Of a DNA stretch of 64,000 nt, positions 21,713 to 34,800 are shown piece after piece. How positions within the stretch are numbered: the first letter of the stretch is position 1; each line of letters opens with the position of its first letter. The stretch lies in the NCBI GenBank assembly GCA_016584305.1, contig JACEEZ010022629.1, positions 95,798-159,797 on the forward strand, written 5' to 3'. The notes under the pieces are model-generated. The model made no database searches. It saw nothing but the letters and a program-made list of their open reading frames with translations, and was not told the DNA's origin. The stretch comes from Chionoecetes opilio (lineage: Eukaryota; Arthropoda; Malacostraca; Decapoda; Majidae). Made by a program: the position numbers and the translations under genes.

Positions 21713-21805
21713 AAAGTGAGTGAGTTTCTTAGTAGAGGTTCATATAAGCAGGAATTACGAGTGACACTAGAGCAAGGGACAATTTTTGGGCCTGTAATCT
21801 GCATG

Positions 21806-22042
21806 CAACGAAGGAAGGAAGGAAGGAAGGAAGGAAGGAAGGAGGGATAGAGGGAGAGATGAAGGAAGGAAGGCAGGGAAGGAGGGAGGGATAGAGGGAG
21901 AGATGAAGGAAGGAAGGCAGGGAGGGAGGAAGGAAAGGAGGGAGGGAGGAGGGGAGGGAGGGAGGAGGGGAGGGAGGGAGGAGGGGAGGAAGGGAGGAAG
22001 GAAAGGAGGGAGGGAAGGAGGGAGGGAGGGAGGGAGGATTGA
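21806..22042 (+). repeat. (GGAA/GGGA)n purine tract
   Basis: About 235 bp of GGAA grading into GGGA and GGAGGG units. The whole stretch is purine on the plus strand, a composition able to adopt triplex structure. Confidence 0.95.
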
Positions 22043-22365
22043 TATCAAAGAAGAGGTAAGAAAAAGAAAGAAAACAAAGAAAAAAAGACAATGAAGCCCT
22101 GCAAATAATAAGACAAGAAAAAGTAAACTGTAAAGAAGATGGATTTATGATCTATAACCAACAGGAAAAAACAGTGTGGAAAATGTCAAGCTTCAGAAAT
22201 GTCTTAATGCAAAATATAAACTATTACTAAAAATAAGTGCTATCACATAACTTATGAACCTGGAGAAATGGAAGGTTGTCAGGTACAGTGCATGCAAGGG
22301 GAAAATACTACTGTGAATAGAAAGACATCTCCACATGCACCTGTCAGATATGCAGAGGAAGGAAA

Positions 22366-23470
22366 AAAATGGTTTGATTGATTGAAAGGCCAAAAGAAAG
22401 AAATGGATTGAAAGGCCAAAAGAAAGAAATGGATTGAAAGGCCAAAAGAAAGAAATGGATTGAAAGGCCAAAAGAAAGAAATGGATTGAAAGGCCAAAAG
22501 AAAGAAATGGATTGAAAGGCCAAAAGAAATTGATTGAAAGGCCAAAAGAAATGGATTGAAAGGCCAAAAGAAAGAAATGGATTGAAAGGCCAAAAGAAAG
22601 AAATTGATTGAAAGGCCAAAAGAAAGAAATTGATTGAAAGGCCACAAGAAAGAAATTGATTGAAAGGCCAAAAGAAAGAAATTGATTGAAAGGCCAAAAG
22701 AAAGAAATGGATTGAAAGGCCAAAAGAAATTGATGGATTGAAAGGCCAAAAGAAAGAAATGGATTGAAAAGCCAAAAGAAAGAAATGGATTGAAAGGCCA
22801 AAAGAAATTGATGGATTGAAAGGCCAAAAGAAAGAAATGGATTGAAAGGCCAAAAGAAATGGATTGAAAGGCCAAAAGAAAGAAATGGATTGAAAGGCCA
22901 AAAGAAAGAAATGGATTGAAAGGCCAAAAGAAAGAAATGGATTGAAAGGCCAAAAGAAAGAAATGGATTGAAAGGCCAAAAGAAAGAAATGGATTGAAAG
23001 GCCAAAAGAAAGAAATAGATTGAAAGGCCAAAAGAAATGGATTGAAAAGCCAAAAGAAAGAAATGGATTGAAAGGCCAAAAAAAAGAAATGGATTGAAAG
23101 GCCAAAAGAAAGAAATGGGTTGAAAGGTCAAAAGAAAGAAATGGATTGATAAGCCAAAAGAAATGGATTGAAAGGCCAAAAGGAAATTGATGGATTGAAA
23201 GGCCAAAAGAAAGAAATTGATGGATTGAAAGGCCAAAAGAAAGAAATTGATGGATTGAAAGGCCAAAAGAAGGAAATTGATGGATTGAAAGGCCAAAAGA
23301 AAGAAATTGATGGATTGAAAGGCCAAAAGAAAGAAATTGATGGATTGAAAGGCCAACAGAAGGAAATTGATGGATTGAAAGGCCAAAAGAAGGAAATGGA
23401 TTGATTGATTGAAAGACCAAAGGAAAGAAATGGATTGATTGAAAGGCCAAAGGAAAGAAATGGACCCAGA
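22366..23470 (+). repeat. 19-30 bp variable minisatellite
   Basis: Around 44 units with the core GATTGAAAGGCCAAAAG followed by a variable number of AAAGAAATG or AAATTGATG extensions, giving common lengths of 22, 26 and 30 bp. The 30-bp class clusters at 23168-23400 and there reads in frame as GLKGQKKEID on the plus strand. Long minus-strand frames (FFWPFNPFLSFGLSIH) are stop-free by composition. Confidence 0.95.
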
Positions 23471-23490
23471 TAAAGACCCACCAAGGTTGC

Positions 23491-23780
23491 AGACCCAGAC
23501 GGTGAGCTTCCCTGGGGAACAAAAAAAATGGGAAGAGTTGACAAGTTTGTTAACGAAGGAGACAAAGTTGAAGAGGACCTATGAAGCGATACTAAGCGTC
23601 AAAGGTCACAAGAAGAAGACCAAGACCCAGCCAGGTTGCCCAAGGTCATCACAAGCAACAGAAGTCCTCAGTGAAGGGATGGATGTGTATCGCCACCACA
23701 GCGCGACTCCCTCAGCCATTACCAGGCTTCGGCAGACAGTCAACTCAAGACACAAGTTTGAGCACCAGCCAGTCCTTTGA
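23491..23780 (+). CDS. Possible terminal exon of an unidentified protein
   Basis: An open frame follows a plausible acceptor (GGTTGCAG|ACCCAGACG) and runs to a TGA at 23778-23780. It includes EQKKWEELTSLLTKET, LKRTYEAILSVKGHKKK and a C-terminal SRHKFEHQPVL. Unlike the neighbouring satellite frames it has mixed, non-repetitive composition. No upstream exon was found, and a donor-like GTGAGC lies inside it near 23501. I do not recognise the protein; it may be a real gene end or a chance frame. Confidence 0.3.
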
Positions 23781-23789
23781 AAACACACA

Positions 23790-24270
23790 TACATAAACAT
23801 AACCATGGTAACTACTACTAAAAGTAAAAATAAAAAAAATAAAAAGCTAAAAAGAATGAAAAACAACAACCTTAATCGCTTCTTTTCTGAAAGGCTTTGT
23901 CACCCATGCAACAATTACAGTTCAGAACATACACTCAGACCTGTAAATGAGGAGCTTCTGTATCAAAATATGTATCTCGGCATGCTCCACAACTTTACTA
24001 TTTTTATATTCCCTTGAGCCCGTCGAGCTTTCCAGTCTCAGCTTGCCCTCACAACAGCCACACAGGACAAATCACTAAGTGTTAAAATCCAAGATGCTCA
24101 TTTTCAACACAAGACTGCCCTAACACACTCAGAAAGCCTTCCTTATTCCTTCCACCTATTGGTCTTTACTTCGGATAACACTGTCAGGGCAGTTCTGATA
24201 CTATACCATTACCACTTTTCAAACCTAAAATTAAGTTCCGGTAACAAATAAAGGTTTTTCTACATGCACC
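23790..24270. other. Gap downstream of the NUP50 stop
   Basis: AT-rich sequence that should include the NUP50 3' UTR on the minus strand. No repeat family shared with the rest of the window and no clear poly(A) signal was seen. Confidence 0.4.
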
Positions 24271-24274
24271 AGAT

Positions 24275-25675
24275 CTATTTCTTGTGCTCGTTAATCTTGT
24301 CGTTCAGGGCATCAGCGTCTTCGGCAGTCTTGACCCGTATCAACATCTTCACCGTCTCAGTGGATCCCTTGCTGCTGGCCAGGAGGGGAGGGTTGGGGAT
24401 GCAGGCAATCATTACCCCATTCTTCCCCGCCCTGGCCGTAGGGATGCTGGGGGTCAGGAGGATATTGAGCAAGATGTTCCCCAGGTTGGTGTAAGCTCTG
24501 ATGAGTAGCTGGGTCTTCTCCCCTGTTAGTTTGAGGAACACTGTGCCAACCCCCTTCTCCACATACGCGCCATCCTTCATGTAGTATAACTTGCACTTCT
24601 TCTCATACACGGCACCCTCCTCCTTCACCTCATTGACTTCTACTTTAGGGGGTTCGTCTGTTGGCTCTCCCGGGTCCCCTTCTGTGGTTCCCTTGGCGGC
24701 ACTGTCTGTGGTAGTAGTAGTGGTGGAAGAGGAGGAGGATGAAAGGCCACCAAATATACTACTGCTGCCACTAAACAGCAGTTTCTCTGACGATTTCTTG
24801 TCTCCAAAGCCTCCGCTTCCAAAAGTAAATGCAGGTTTCACAGGGGCGGCCATGCCAGTCTTTTTCTCTGGTGATGCTGAACTGCCGCCAAAAACAGATT
24901 TTTCAGAAGATGAGGATAGAGAGGTACCGAAGGAGAAGGTGGTCTTTAGGGGTTCCAGGGGTTGGTTCTCCTTCTCACTGGCCTTGTCTTTACTCAATCC
25001 CACTTTCTCAGTCTCAGCCTCGTCACCTTCGCCATCTCCCACCGACGGATACTTCTTGGTAAGCTCATCAAAGTGTTTCTTGTAGTCATCAAACACTGGG
25101 GACAAGTTGACGTGAGGATTTGTGTCCAGGTGTTGCTTCACCCACTTGACTACACCTTCATTCAGTGACTTCAAGTGGCTCAGGAAAAGCTTGTTTCCTT
25201 TCTTACCTGAAGGATCTATGTTTGCTTGTGATGCGCCAATGCCGTTTGTCTTTGATTCTAATGCTTTTGGACCTGATGAGGAATCTTTGGTAAAACTAAA
25301 TGTAGGTATTGTGGCTAACTTCTCAGGAGAGCTTGTATCTGATTTTGTGGTGAAAGCTAGCGGTGATTTAGACTTGGATGCGCCAAAGCTGTCAAATGAG
25401 GCCTTGGCAGGAGGGTCTTTGCTGAGGAAGCTGAAGGTGGGCTGACTAGAGGAATCCTTGCTCCCAAAAGCCGGGAAGTTTGACAGTCCCTTGAATATCC
25501 CCGTCCCCGACCCCGGAGATGTCTCTGGTCCCGCTCCTCTCCTCCGAGCCTTTCTGATCTGCCGTCCTGCAAGCTGGTCTGAGGAGGCCTGACGGAAGGT
25601 TCCCATCTCCTCGGGCTCCTCCTCGTCCTCCCAGTTTTCATGGTTAAGCTCCTTGTTGGCTCCACGCTTGGCCAT
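24275..25675 (-). CDS. NUP50: NUP50, nuclear pore basket nucleoporin
   Basis: A 466-aa protein encoded by one uninterrupted exon. NUP50 sits at the nuclear basket and speeds importin-alpha/beta cargo release and recycling with Ran. The N-terminus MAKRGANKELNHENWEDEEE and GTFRQASSDQLAGRQIRKA match the NUP50 N-terminal domain that binds importin-alpha. The middle carries scattered FG dipeptides (FGSKD, FGASK, SFGTS, VFGGS, TFGSGGFG, IFGGL). Residues about 350-466 form a Ran-binding domain (KLYYMKDGAYVEKGVGT, then LLIRAYTNLGNILLNI). ATG at 25675-25673, stop TAG at 24277-24275. The 5' UTR is spliced, with an acceptor just before 25705. From that acceptor the frame is open into the ATG (Ala run), so an upstream start is conceivable, but the conserved MAKR start is preferred. 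Confidence 0.95.
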   Translation of the reverse strand: MAKRGANKELNHENWEDEEEPEEMGTFRQASSDQLAGRQIRKARRRGAGPETSPGSGTGIFKGLSNFPAFGSKDSSSQPTFSFLSKDPPAKASFDSFGASKSKSPLAFTTKSDTSSPEKLATIPTFSFTKDSSSGPKALESKTNGIGASQANIDPSGKKGNKLFLSHLKSLNEGVVKWVKQHLDTNPHVNLSPVFDDYKKHFDELTKKYPSVGDGEGDEAETEKVGLSKDKASEKENQPLEPLKTTFSFGTSLSSSSEKSVFGGSSASPEKKTGMAAPVKPAFTFGSGGFGDKKSSEKLLFSGSSSIFGGLSSSSSSTTTTTTDSAAKGTTEGDPGEPTDEPPKVEVNEVKEEGAVYEKKCKLYYMKDGAYVEKGVGTVFLKLTGEKTQLLIRAYTNLGNILLNILLTPSIPTARAGKNGVMIACIPNPPLLASSKGSTETVKMLIRVKTAEDADALNDKINEHKK

Positions 25676-25705
25676 GGCTGCTGCTGCTGCTGCTTCTGCT
25701 GACCT

Positions 25706-28700
25706 CTGGAAAAGTGTATCTTCTCTTAGTCATGTGTCAGTCTCTACACTATCATAACAAAAATCAAACAAACATATTGCCCACATGTATATATTATTTT
25801 TTATATGCTTTAGTAATTAAGTAAATTTTCTCATATAGCTATGTATATTTTGTTATAGTTTTCTTTTTTTTCCTGTATGCCTATGGGTGACAATAAAATT
25901 ATCATTATTAGTATCATTACTACTCATTTACAATCAAAATGAAAACAATTTGTACTGACAGAGCCAACAAGGCAACACAACTATGCTACTTCTACTACTA
26001 CGACTACCATTACTCCTACTTCCACCACCACCACTAATTCTACTATACCACTACCACCACACCACTAGCACTACTTCTACTACCACAACTCTATACGGTC
26101 TAGGTGATCATCTGAGCTCAAATGGTAATATAATTCATTACTTTGGCTCTTGAGGCGAGTAGACAAACTTTTCAGCCCCCTTAGTTGTCAGGCCATGTAA
26201 CCAATGTCCATGTACTATATCAAACTGCTAAATTATTGAAATTGATGCTGTAAATCTGTTCATTTCGTCTCCCCAAAAAAACCTGCATTCCCAGCCACCA
26301 GTCCCTCAGGTTTGATGGGGTAGAGGGGAGGAGGCATTTCTCCAATATACTATTAAATTACGTTTTAGAGGTATCTGAAGGGGTCTGTGAAAGTCTGGAG
26401 GAAAAAAGACCACTACTAAGATAAAGGTAAAGATAGAGGATAAGAGGTGATGGAGGCATACGCTATGCTGTGTGTGGCCTCGGTGCTCATCTCCGTCACA
26501 TAAGCCCTTCAGCCTGTGGTGGGTGACAACCAGTTACCCCGGGACACAGGGCTAGTGTGACATCCGGGTTACCACAGTTACCTTCCCCAGGTACCCATTT
26601 ATCGACCAACCCCGAAAGGAAGGATGAACAGCTGGGTGGGCTGCCGCCGACCTGGATAGCTTCGGGTTAGGTTTTGTCGAGTTGTTTAGGTTAAAAAAGC
26701 AAATCTGATGGTGCGCGATTGATGCCCGAGCTGGTTAGCGGCCGCCAACTCCTGCGGAACACTTTCCGTGTTTTGTATTAATTTGCCGTCCATTTTCCAG
26801 GGAAATCACTACTTCATCAGCAGCAGGGGGAGGGGCATAAAAAATGTGATTTCCAAGAACTAGTTTTACTACATAAAAATATATCAGAAAAAAAGTTTCG
26901 TCCAAAAAACCAGGTTGGTGCCTCTTCCGAATCTTTACCAAATTTGTATTCTTAAAATATCATTTGGAATAAATCACACCCAACGTCTGCCTTAACCTAA
27001 CTGCTTCTGGCAGGAATCACTTGTTTTGGAAATTTAAGAGGAAATTCGGGCAATATACAGCAATACATTGAATTCCGCCAAAAACGAGAGCCAAATTCAT
27101 TCAAAGCACAGCAAAACCACTCAGAAAAGAAGAGTGCCGTCTTAGAAAATAGTGGTGCTCAAAAACGAAAACGAAATGAGGTAACTCCTGTCAGCCATCA
27201 CTTGACAAGCCTAGACCAAACAACCTTTCTTTACCTCACTTCGGAAACTGGAAGAATAGGGGTGCAGTCAGTTCGTACACAAGTTGTTTCGTACACCAGT
27301 AGATTCGTACACCAAAAAGTTGTTTCGTAGTCTATATGAAACCACAGTCGTTTCGTACACTCAGCTCAGAGATGAACTTGATTACTAGGTAGAGTTACGA
27401 AATGACACCAGGTATGTACGAAAAAACTCTAAATCAGTATACGAAACAACTTGTGTACGAAACTCCCTGTAACCGTTATGTCAAGGGCGAAGAGATTTTG
27501 GCGGCAACAACACGAGGTCAACCTGAGAAAACAAATTTGCCCCGCCTTGCCACGCCCCACACAGGCCTATCTGAGGGGTTCTGATGGGTTCCAAGGGTTC
27601 CTACCTCACTATAATGAAGCCACCATGTAGTCCCCACAGGCAGAGGGGATGGGACGAGTTGTAACGAGGTAGACAAGAGTACCCGCCAAGAGAGGTTGCG
27701 TCAATGGCTGGCTTTTAAGTGTTATATTTGGATCGGGGTGACATTTAAGTCTTGTATTCTTCATTTCATTGGATTTTTTTGGTATTTACTTGTTACTTGT
27801 ATTTACTTTTGTATCTACTTCCCTACTCCTTGTTATTTCATGTTGTTTTCCTACTTCCTTTCTTCCCTTCGTTTTTTTTCCTTTGGTTCATTCTGTGCCT
27901 TGTATTTTCCATTTCAGTTGATTTGTCCCTTATTTTCTTACTTCTACTTGTTAGCTCATGTTATTTCTCTACTTTCTTTCTTTCCTTCGTGGTTCCCTAT
28001 TTGTTTTCCCTAATAACCTCGTTGTAAATAGATGTCCCAATTTGTATATGTCCCATTAACCACTGTCCCAGGTCTTTCTTCTTCTTCTTCTTGTGATCTT
28101 TCTCGTTTAACATCGCTTCATAGGTCCTCTTCCACTTCGTCTCTTTCGTTAACAAAACTTGTGAACTCTTCCCCTGTTTATTTCACCTGGGAAAGACATT
28201 ATGATCAGTGTTCTTTTGTTCAGGTAGCTTAAATATGTCCCAATTATAACTATACTTCCTATATTATTACCCACAATATGTCCCACTACCTACCTAGCCT
28301 GAATATGTCCTACTGTACGTCCTATATTAGAAGAGATTGGAAGAAATAGGCTACAAATAGGGTTGTAGATGATTAGAATAGGCAATAAAAATTTTGTTAT
28401 AGTTATCCTTGGAGCAGAGTTTAAGGGGGAGACTAAATAAATATGTGAATAGGGATTAAAGGTATATATAGGTGATAATATATATACCTTTTATAGCTTC
28501 CTGATCTTCTTAATGGTCTAAATGTCCCTAAATCACAACTTTTAACCTGAAATAACAACCGAAATCAGAAAAAAACATGATTAACAAGCAATTAAAACCT
28601 TAAAACACCTCGATTAAGTTACCAAAATACAAAATTAAGATGGAAATAGAGGCTGAAATTGATGTAGGGAATAAATAAGGTTAGTAAAGGTGACATAGAA

Positions 28701-28832
28701 GGTATAAGAAGCTATAATTAAGGCGAGGTGAAGGTTGTCTCGGGAGGTTCCAATAACAGAAGTCAAGGGGAAGTTTACTGTCTTGTTTCGGGGGGAGTTT
28801 ATTTTGAAGTTTTCCCAAGTTTTTAAGGCACA
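25706..28832. other. Divergent intergenic region between NUP50 and the PHF21-like gene
   Basis: It must contain both promoters and at least one non-coding 5' exon of NUP50, none of which could be pinned down. It holds an irregular CTA/CCA-rich stretch at about 25985-26090, a GC-richer block at about 26440-26760 that looks like a dispersed repeat but has no second copy here, the MITE at 27264-27471, T-rich near-duplicate stretches at 27750-28010, and a decayed copy of dispersed repeat family 1 at 28325-28510. No convincing ORF. Confidence 0.45.
27264..27471. mobile_element. MITE with TTCGTACACAAG ends
   Basis: The left end TTCGTACACAAGTTGTTTCG and the right end CGAAACAACTTGTGTACGAA are exact reverse complements over at least 20 bp. 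The outer bases (TGCAGTCAG against TACAGGGAG) agree more loosely. The interior repeats the same TTTCGTAC motif. About 210 bp with no coding content; CAG-type tips suggest a Tigger/pogo relative. Confidence 0.8.
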
Positions 28833-31800
28833 ATGGACCTTCAGAGCTTACAGTACCAGATGTGGCTAGCTGCTAAGAGGCACCAGGTAAGAGGGAATAG
28901 GTGGAGAGGTGATAAATAGGGATGAATAGATGAAATGAAGTGTTTTGGGGTAAAGTTTGAGGTATCGATTGTGTAGGTGTTCGGCGGGAGTTTGTTTATG
29001 GCTGTTTTTGATGAAGATTAGCTTGATTCTTTGTGTTTATACGTGTTTTATGTGTGTTATTAAGGGTGGTTGTGTGTTTTGAGTTGTTTTATGTAGTTAT
29101 AGAGTGTGTACATGTGTGTGTGTGTGTACGTATGTGTGTGTGTCTCCCTCCCCCTCCTCTCCCTCCTTCCTTGTCCTTCAGTGATTTTTTTCCTTTTGTT
29201 GCCAAGTTCCTTCGATCGGTAAAGTTCTGTTAAAGTTAAAGTGTTAAAGATCGGTTAAGTTGTAAGGTTAGAATTCCACCTGATAACGTTTACTATAGTT
29301 TATCCTGCCTTGTGATTCTCTTTGTAATATATTTGTACATCATCGTGATATTACGTTATTATTATTGGCATTTATTAAGGGAGGATGAATGATTGAATGA
29401 TGATGTAGATGGGGACGACTCAAAATTACCTGTGTTCTTGAAATTATTATTATTTTTCTACTTCCTTACCAAACAAATAGGTCTAATAATTCTAACACGA
29501 GTTTCTTGCCTAATAATAGATGCAACTTTGCTTAGATTCTTAGAGCTACGGTAATCAAATGAAGGAAAAATTGATAAAATAGAAAGAAAATGACAAGAAA
29601 GTATTGCTACATTTTGCATTTTTCTACATCATTTCAGGTACTTTGCCTTACTGACTGACCTTGGAATAAACCTTGTCAAGCTATCCTATTTGTCTACTTA
29701 CTACACTCAGAATTTAACCTAACCAAACTATCCTATTTGTCTAACTTACTACACTCAGAATTTAACCTAACCAAACTATCCTATTTGTCTAACTTACTAC
29801 ACTCAGAATTTAACCTAACCAAACTATCCTATTTGTCTAACTTACTACACTCAGAATTTAACCTAACCAAACTATCCTATTTGTCTAACTTACTACACTA
29901 ATAATTTAACCTAACCAAACTATCCTTTTGTCTAACTTACTACACTAAGAATTAAACCTTACCAAACTATCCTATATATCTACTCAATACACTCAAGAAT
30001 TTAACCTAACCAAACTATCCTATATATCTAACTTACCTCTACTACACTCAGAATTTAACCTAACCAAACTATCCTATTTATCTACTCAATACACAAAGAA
30101 TTTAACCTAACCAAACTATCCTATTTATCTAACTTACCAATACTACACTCAGAATTTAACCTAACCAAACTATCCTATTTGTCTAACTTACTACACTCAG
30201 AATTTAACCTAACCAAACTATCCTATTTGTCTAACTTACCTCTACTACACTCAGAATTTAACCTAACCAAACTATCCTATTTGTCTAACTTACTACACTC
30301 AGAATTTAACCTAACCAAACTATCCTATTTGTCTACACTTTACCTACCACTATAATTAACTCTAACCAAAACTAATCCTTTTTATCTAACTTACTACACT
30401 CAGAATTTAACCTTACCAAACTATCCTAAATTCTTGATACTGAGGACTATAAAACCTAACCAATCTATCCATAATACTTAATACACTTGGACACTTCAGA
30501 ACTAAATCTGCCTTCTATCTAAAATACTTAGACACTTAAGGACTTAGAAGTGATACCTGCATAACAAAAAGCAAGAATGATGATAGTAGTGCAGAGTCAG
30601 TAAAGAAAGAATTATGATAGTAGTACAGAGTCAGTAAAGAAGAAGAGATAGTAGTGCAAGTAGTAAAAGAATATGATATAGTACAGGTCAGTAAAGAAAG
30701 AATGATGATAGTAGTGCAGAGTCAGTAAAGAAAGAATTATGATAGTAGTGCAGAGTCAGTAAAGAAAGAATGATGATAGTAGTGCAGAGTCAGTAAAGAA
30801 AGAATTATGATAGTAGTACAGAGTCAGTAAAGAAAGAATGATGATAGTAGTGCAGAGTCAGTAAAGAAAGAATGATGATAGTAGTGCAGAGTCAGTAAAG
30901 AAAGAATTATGATAGTAGTACAGAGTCAGTAAAGAAAGAATGATGATAGTAGTGCAGAGTCAGTAAAGAAAGAATGATGATAGTAGTGCAGAGTCAGTAA
31001 AGAAAGAATTATGATAGTAGTACAGAGTCAGTAAAGAAAGAATGATGATAGTAGTGCAGAGTCAGTAAAGAAAGAATTATGATAGTAGTGCAGAGTCAGT
31101 AAAGAAAGAATGATGATAGTAGTACAGAGTCAGTAAAGAAAGAATGATGATAGTAGTGCAGAGTCAGTAAAGAAAGAATGATGATAGTAGTGCAGAGTCA
31201 GTAAAGAAAGAATTATGATAGTAGTACAGAGTCAGTAAAGAAAGAATGATGATAGTAGTGCAGAGTCAGTAAAGAAAGAATTATGATAGTAGTACAGAGT
31301 CAGTAAAGAAAGAATGATGATAGATAGTAGAGTCAGTAAAGAAAGAATGATGATAGTAGTACAGAGTCAGTAAAGAAAGAATGATGATAGTAGTACAGAG
31401 TCAGTAAAGAAAGAATGATGATAGTAGTACAGAGTCAGTAAAGAAAGAATGATGATAGTAGTGCAGAGTCAGTAAAGAAAGAATGATGATAGTAGTACAG
31501 AGTCAGTAAAGAAAGAATGATGATAGTAGTGCAGAGTCAGTAAAGAAAGAATGATGATAGTAGTGCAGAGTCAGTAAAGAAAGAATGATGATAGTAGTGC
31601 AGAGTCAGTAAAGAAAGAATTATGATAGTAGTGCAGAGTCAGTAAAGAAAGAATGATGATAGTAGTGTAGAGTCAGTAAAGAAAGAATGATGACAGTAGT
31701 GCAGAGTCAGTAAAGAAAGAATGAGGATAGTAGTACAGAGTCAGTAAAGAAAAATGATGATAGTAGTGCAGAGTCAGTAAGAAAGAATGATGTGTGCAGA

Positions 31801-34800
31801 GTCAGTAAAGAAAGAATATGATAGTAGTGCAGAGTCAGTAAAGAAAGAATATGATAGTAGTGAGTCAGTAGAAAGATGATGTGCAGAGTCAGTAAAGAAA
31901 GAATGATGATAGTAGTGCAGAGTCAGTAAAGAAAGAATGATGATAGTAGTGCAGAGTCAGTAAAGAAAGAATGATGATAGTAGTGCAGAGTCAGTAAAGA
32001 AAGAATGATGATAGTAGTGCAGAGTCAGTAAAGAAAGAATGATGATAGTAGTGCAGAGTCAGTAAAGAAAGAATGATGATAGTAGTGCAGAGTCAGTAAA
32101 GAAGCAGCAGAAACAGGTCAAGGGGAGAAAAGCATGAACATTAAGAACACAGGAAATAAGAAAATGTAATGTAGCCTATAGCAAACATTAATACACCATG
32201 ACAAAGAGATAGAAGTGTATGATAGCAATAGAAATATCTTAACAGTATCAAACCAGTAAACCGACTAAATCAAGGCAAAGAGTACCGGTAACATAAGAAC
32301 ATAAGAAAATAAGGAAGCTATAAAAGGCCGCGAGACCTACACGTGGTAGTTCCTGTTACTTAACACTACCTACATCCACCTTTCATCCCCATCCATGAAA
32401 TTGTCTAGCCTCCTTTTAAAACTACCTAATGACTCCACGCTAACTATCTGATGACTGAGTCCATTCCAATCATTAACCACCCTATTTGTGAACAAGCTTC
32501 ATTTATATTAGCCTCCTGACACATTAAATAACTGCTGTTGTCTCCCTCACAGGCCCTGATTGACAAGCGTCAGGAGGAACCACAGGTGAGTACCTTCTGC
32601 ATGTCACTCTCACCTGGCTGACTCCCTCCCCTGAGTCCCCCTAAAAAAAAGCTAATGCAAAAGCTAGCTGTAAAAAAAAGCTAATGCAAAAGCTAGCTGT
32701 AAAAAAAAGCTAATGTAAAAGCCAGCTGTAAAAAAAAGCTAATGCAAAAGCTAGCTGTAAAAAAAAGCTAATGTAAAAGCCAGCTGTAAAAAAAAGCTAA
32801 TGCAAAAGCTAGCTGTAAAAAAAAGCTAATGCAAAAGCTAGCTGTAAAAAAAAGCTAATGCAAAAGCCAGCTGTAAAAAAAAGCTGATGCAAAAGCTAGC
32901 TGTAAAAAAAAGCTAATGCAAAAGCCAGCTGTAAAAAAAAGCTAATGTAAAGCTGATGTAAAGAGAAAAGAAAAAAAAATAGCCATGCAGACAGACTAAG
33001 AGTAAAATGGCTCATATTACAGTAGACATATGTTGCAATATTAGCCATGCAGACAGACCAAGAGGAAAGAAGATCAGATACAGTAGACATATGTTATAAG
33101 ATTCCTAGTGTAGTTACCATGAAAGGATGTTTTGCTATTTGTCACATCTTTGCCTATAAGTGTGAAAGTTTGTAAGTGTGTGATTCTTTCTTGTTTCAGA
33201 ATTTGGCCGTTCAGAAGGAGATTCTAGATGTGCTGTATCACCTTATTTCCATCAATGAGAATCAGGTGAGTGCACACACACACACACACACACAGAAAGT
33301 TGACAGAAGACTTACTATTAAGAGAGGAGAAAAATAGGTTTGACAATAGAAGGGACACAAGAAAAAATTGAGGAAAGAAAGATGCATGAAGAATGAATTA
33401 CACAGACAGGGCCACACAAGTATAGCTCAGGCCCTGTACGTGTGCCACAACTAGCTAAATACACAGACACATTACCGGCCTTCACAAGTTTATCACCAAG
33501 GACGCTGATGATGTAAATTAACATATTATTCCCCCATAAGATAACATAAGTATTGACATCTGGATATAAATGATACTATAAATTGGTACTATTGTGTTGG
33601 CATGTGTGGGAGGAGAGAAGCAGAGGTAACACTTCCTCCTCCTACCATAAGATACTACTGATCCCCCTTAAGATAACATAAGTATTGGCAATGGTGGGCG
33701 CGCTCCGGTGCGCGCGGTGGTGCGGCTGCGCTCTGCACACCTGCACAGCCGACCCGGTGAGCTCCGCGCTCCCAAAAAATAGCTATATAATAAAAAAACA
33801 GCTTCTAGAAGTTATTTACCTTATATATTATGAAAAAATTGTACTGTCAAGTCAAAAAATCACTGTCTAACAAAAAATCACAAGTTAAAGTAGTCTGTGG
33901 TCACTCCTTCAGTCCATGCGCATTGTTGCCGCTGAAATTTTTTAGGAAAAGTAGTCTTCGATTGGAGCGCCATAAAGGAGCGCGAAATTCAAGTTGCGCT
34001 CTGCGCTCCAGTTCAGATTTTCGCGCTCCGCACTCCTGCGCACCAAATTTTGGTAGTGTGCACCGGAACGCGGAACGCAAAATCGGAGCGCACGCGCCCA
34101 CCTTTGAGTATTGGCATCGGGATATAAATAATACTATAAATTGGTACTATTGTGTTGGCATGTGTGGGAGGAGAGAAGCACAGGTAAAGGAACGGTGAGA
34201 AAGAAAAGGAAAAAAAAGAGAGAAAAAGGTAAAGCACAGGTAAAGCACTTAATCATCATACAAACAGATAAAGCAAGAGAGGTAAAGGAGGTAAAGGAGC
34301 GGTGAGAAAGAAAAGAGAGAGAAAAAAAAGGTAAAGCTAAGGTAACACTTCCTCCCCCTACCTTCAGAAACATGTGGTGGCTCGCCTGCGGGAGGAGAGG
34401 CAGCAGGTCAAGCAGGAGAAGGAGAACGGCCTGCACAGCGACGAGGCCCAGGAGGACATTGACTTTCTCTACGAAGAAATGATTCACGACGCAGCACAGG
34501 AGAAGGAGGGCAAGGCGACGCCACAGCACACCCCCGAGAAGTCCCCGGGGCCTCTGAGGGACCAGGAGGCCTCCCCAGAAAGACCTGAGATACTCACTGT
34601 GATGGACAGTCTGAAAGATGAACAAGAACAGAGTGGGTGAGTGTTGATCAGTCTTCGCATATTAACCCCTTGAGACCCAGAACGTAATTTCCATTGTAAT
34701 TTGGGTACCATTAGATGATTTTAGTGACTATAAGCAATATTTTATAAATATAACCTGTTTAGTATCCTTGTCCACTAGTTAATTTGGTATATTCAGTGAC

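Noticed and set aside
22193..23565. Minus-strand frames of about 390 codons rich in Phe, Ser and Leu
   Set aside because: They are produced by the GATTGAAAGGCCAAAAG array in all three frames.
27696..28027. Hydrophobic frames resembling membrane segments
   Set aside because: The DNA is T-rich with near-duplicated stretches. There is no start context, splice support or family match.
29680..30435. Telomere-like CCTAACC repeats
   Set aside because: The motif is only part of a 48-bp unit and does not match the TTAGG repeat of arthropods in tandem.
11023..32103. CRISPR-like regular arrays (24, 34 and 48 bp units)
   Set aside because: Units are head to tail with no unique spacers, and the DNA is eukaryotic with spliced genes.
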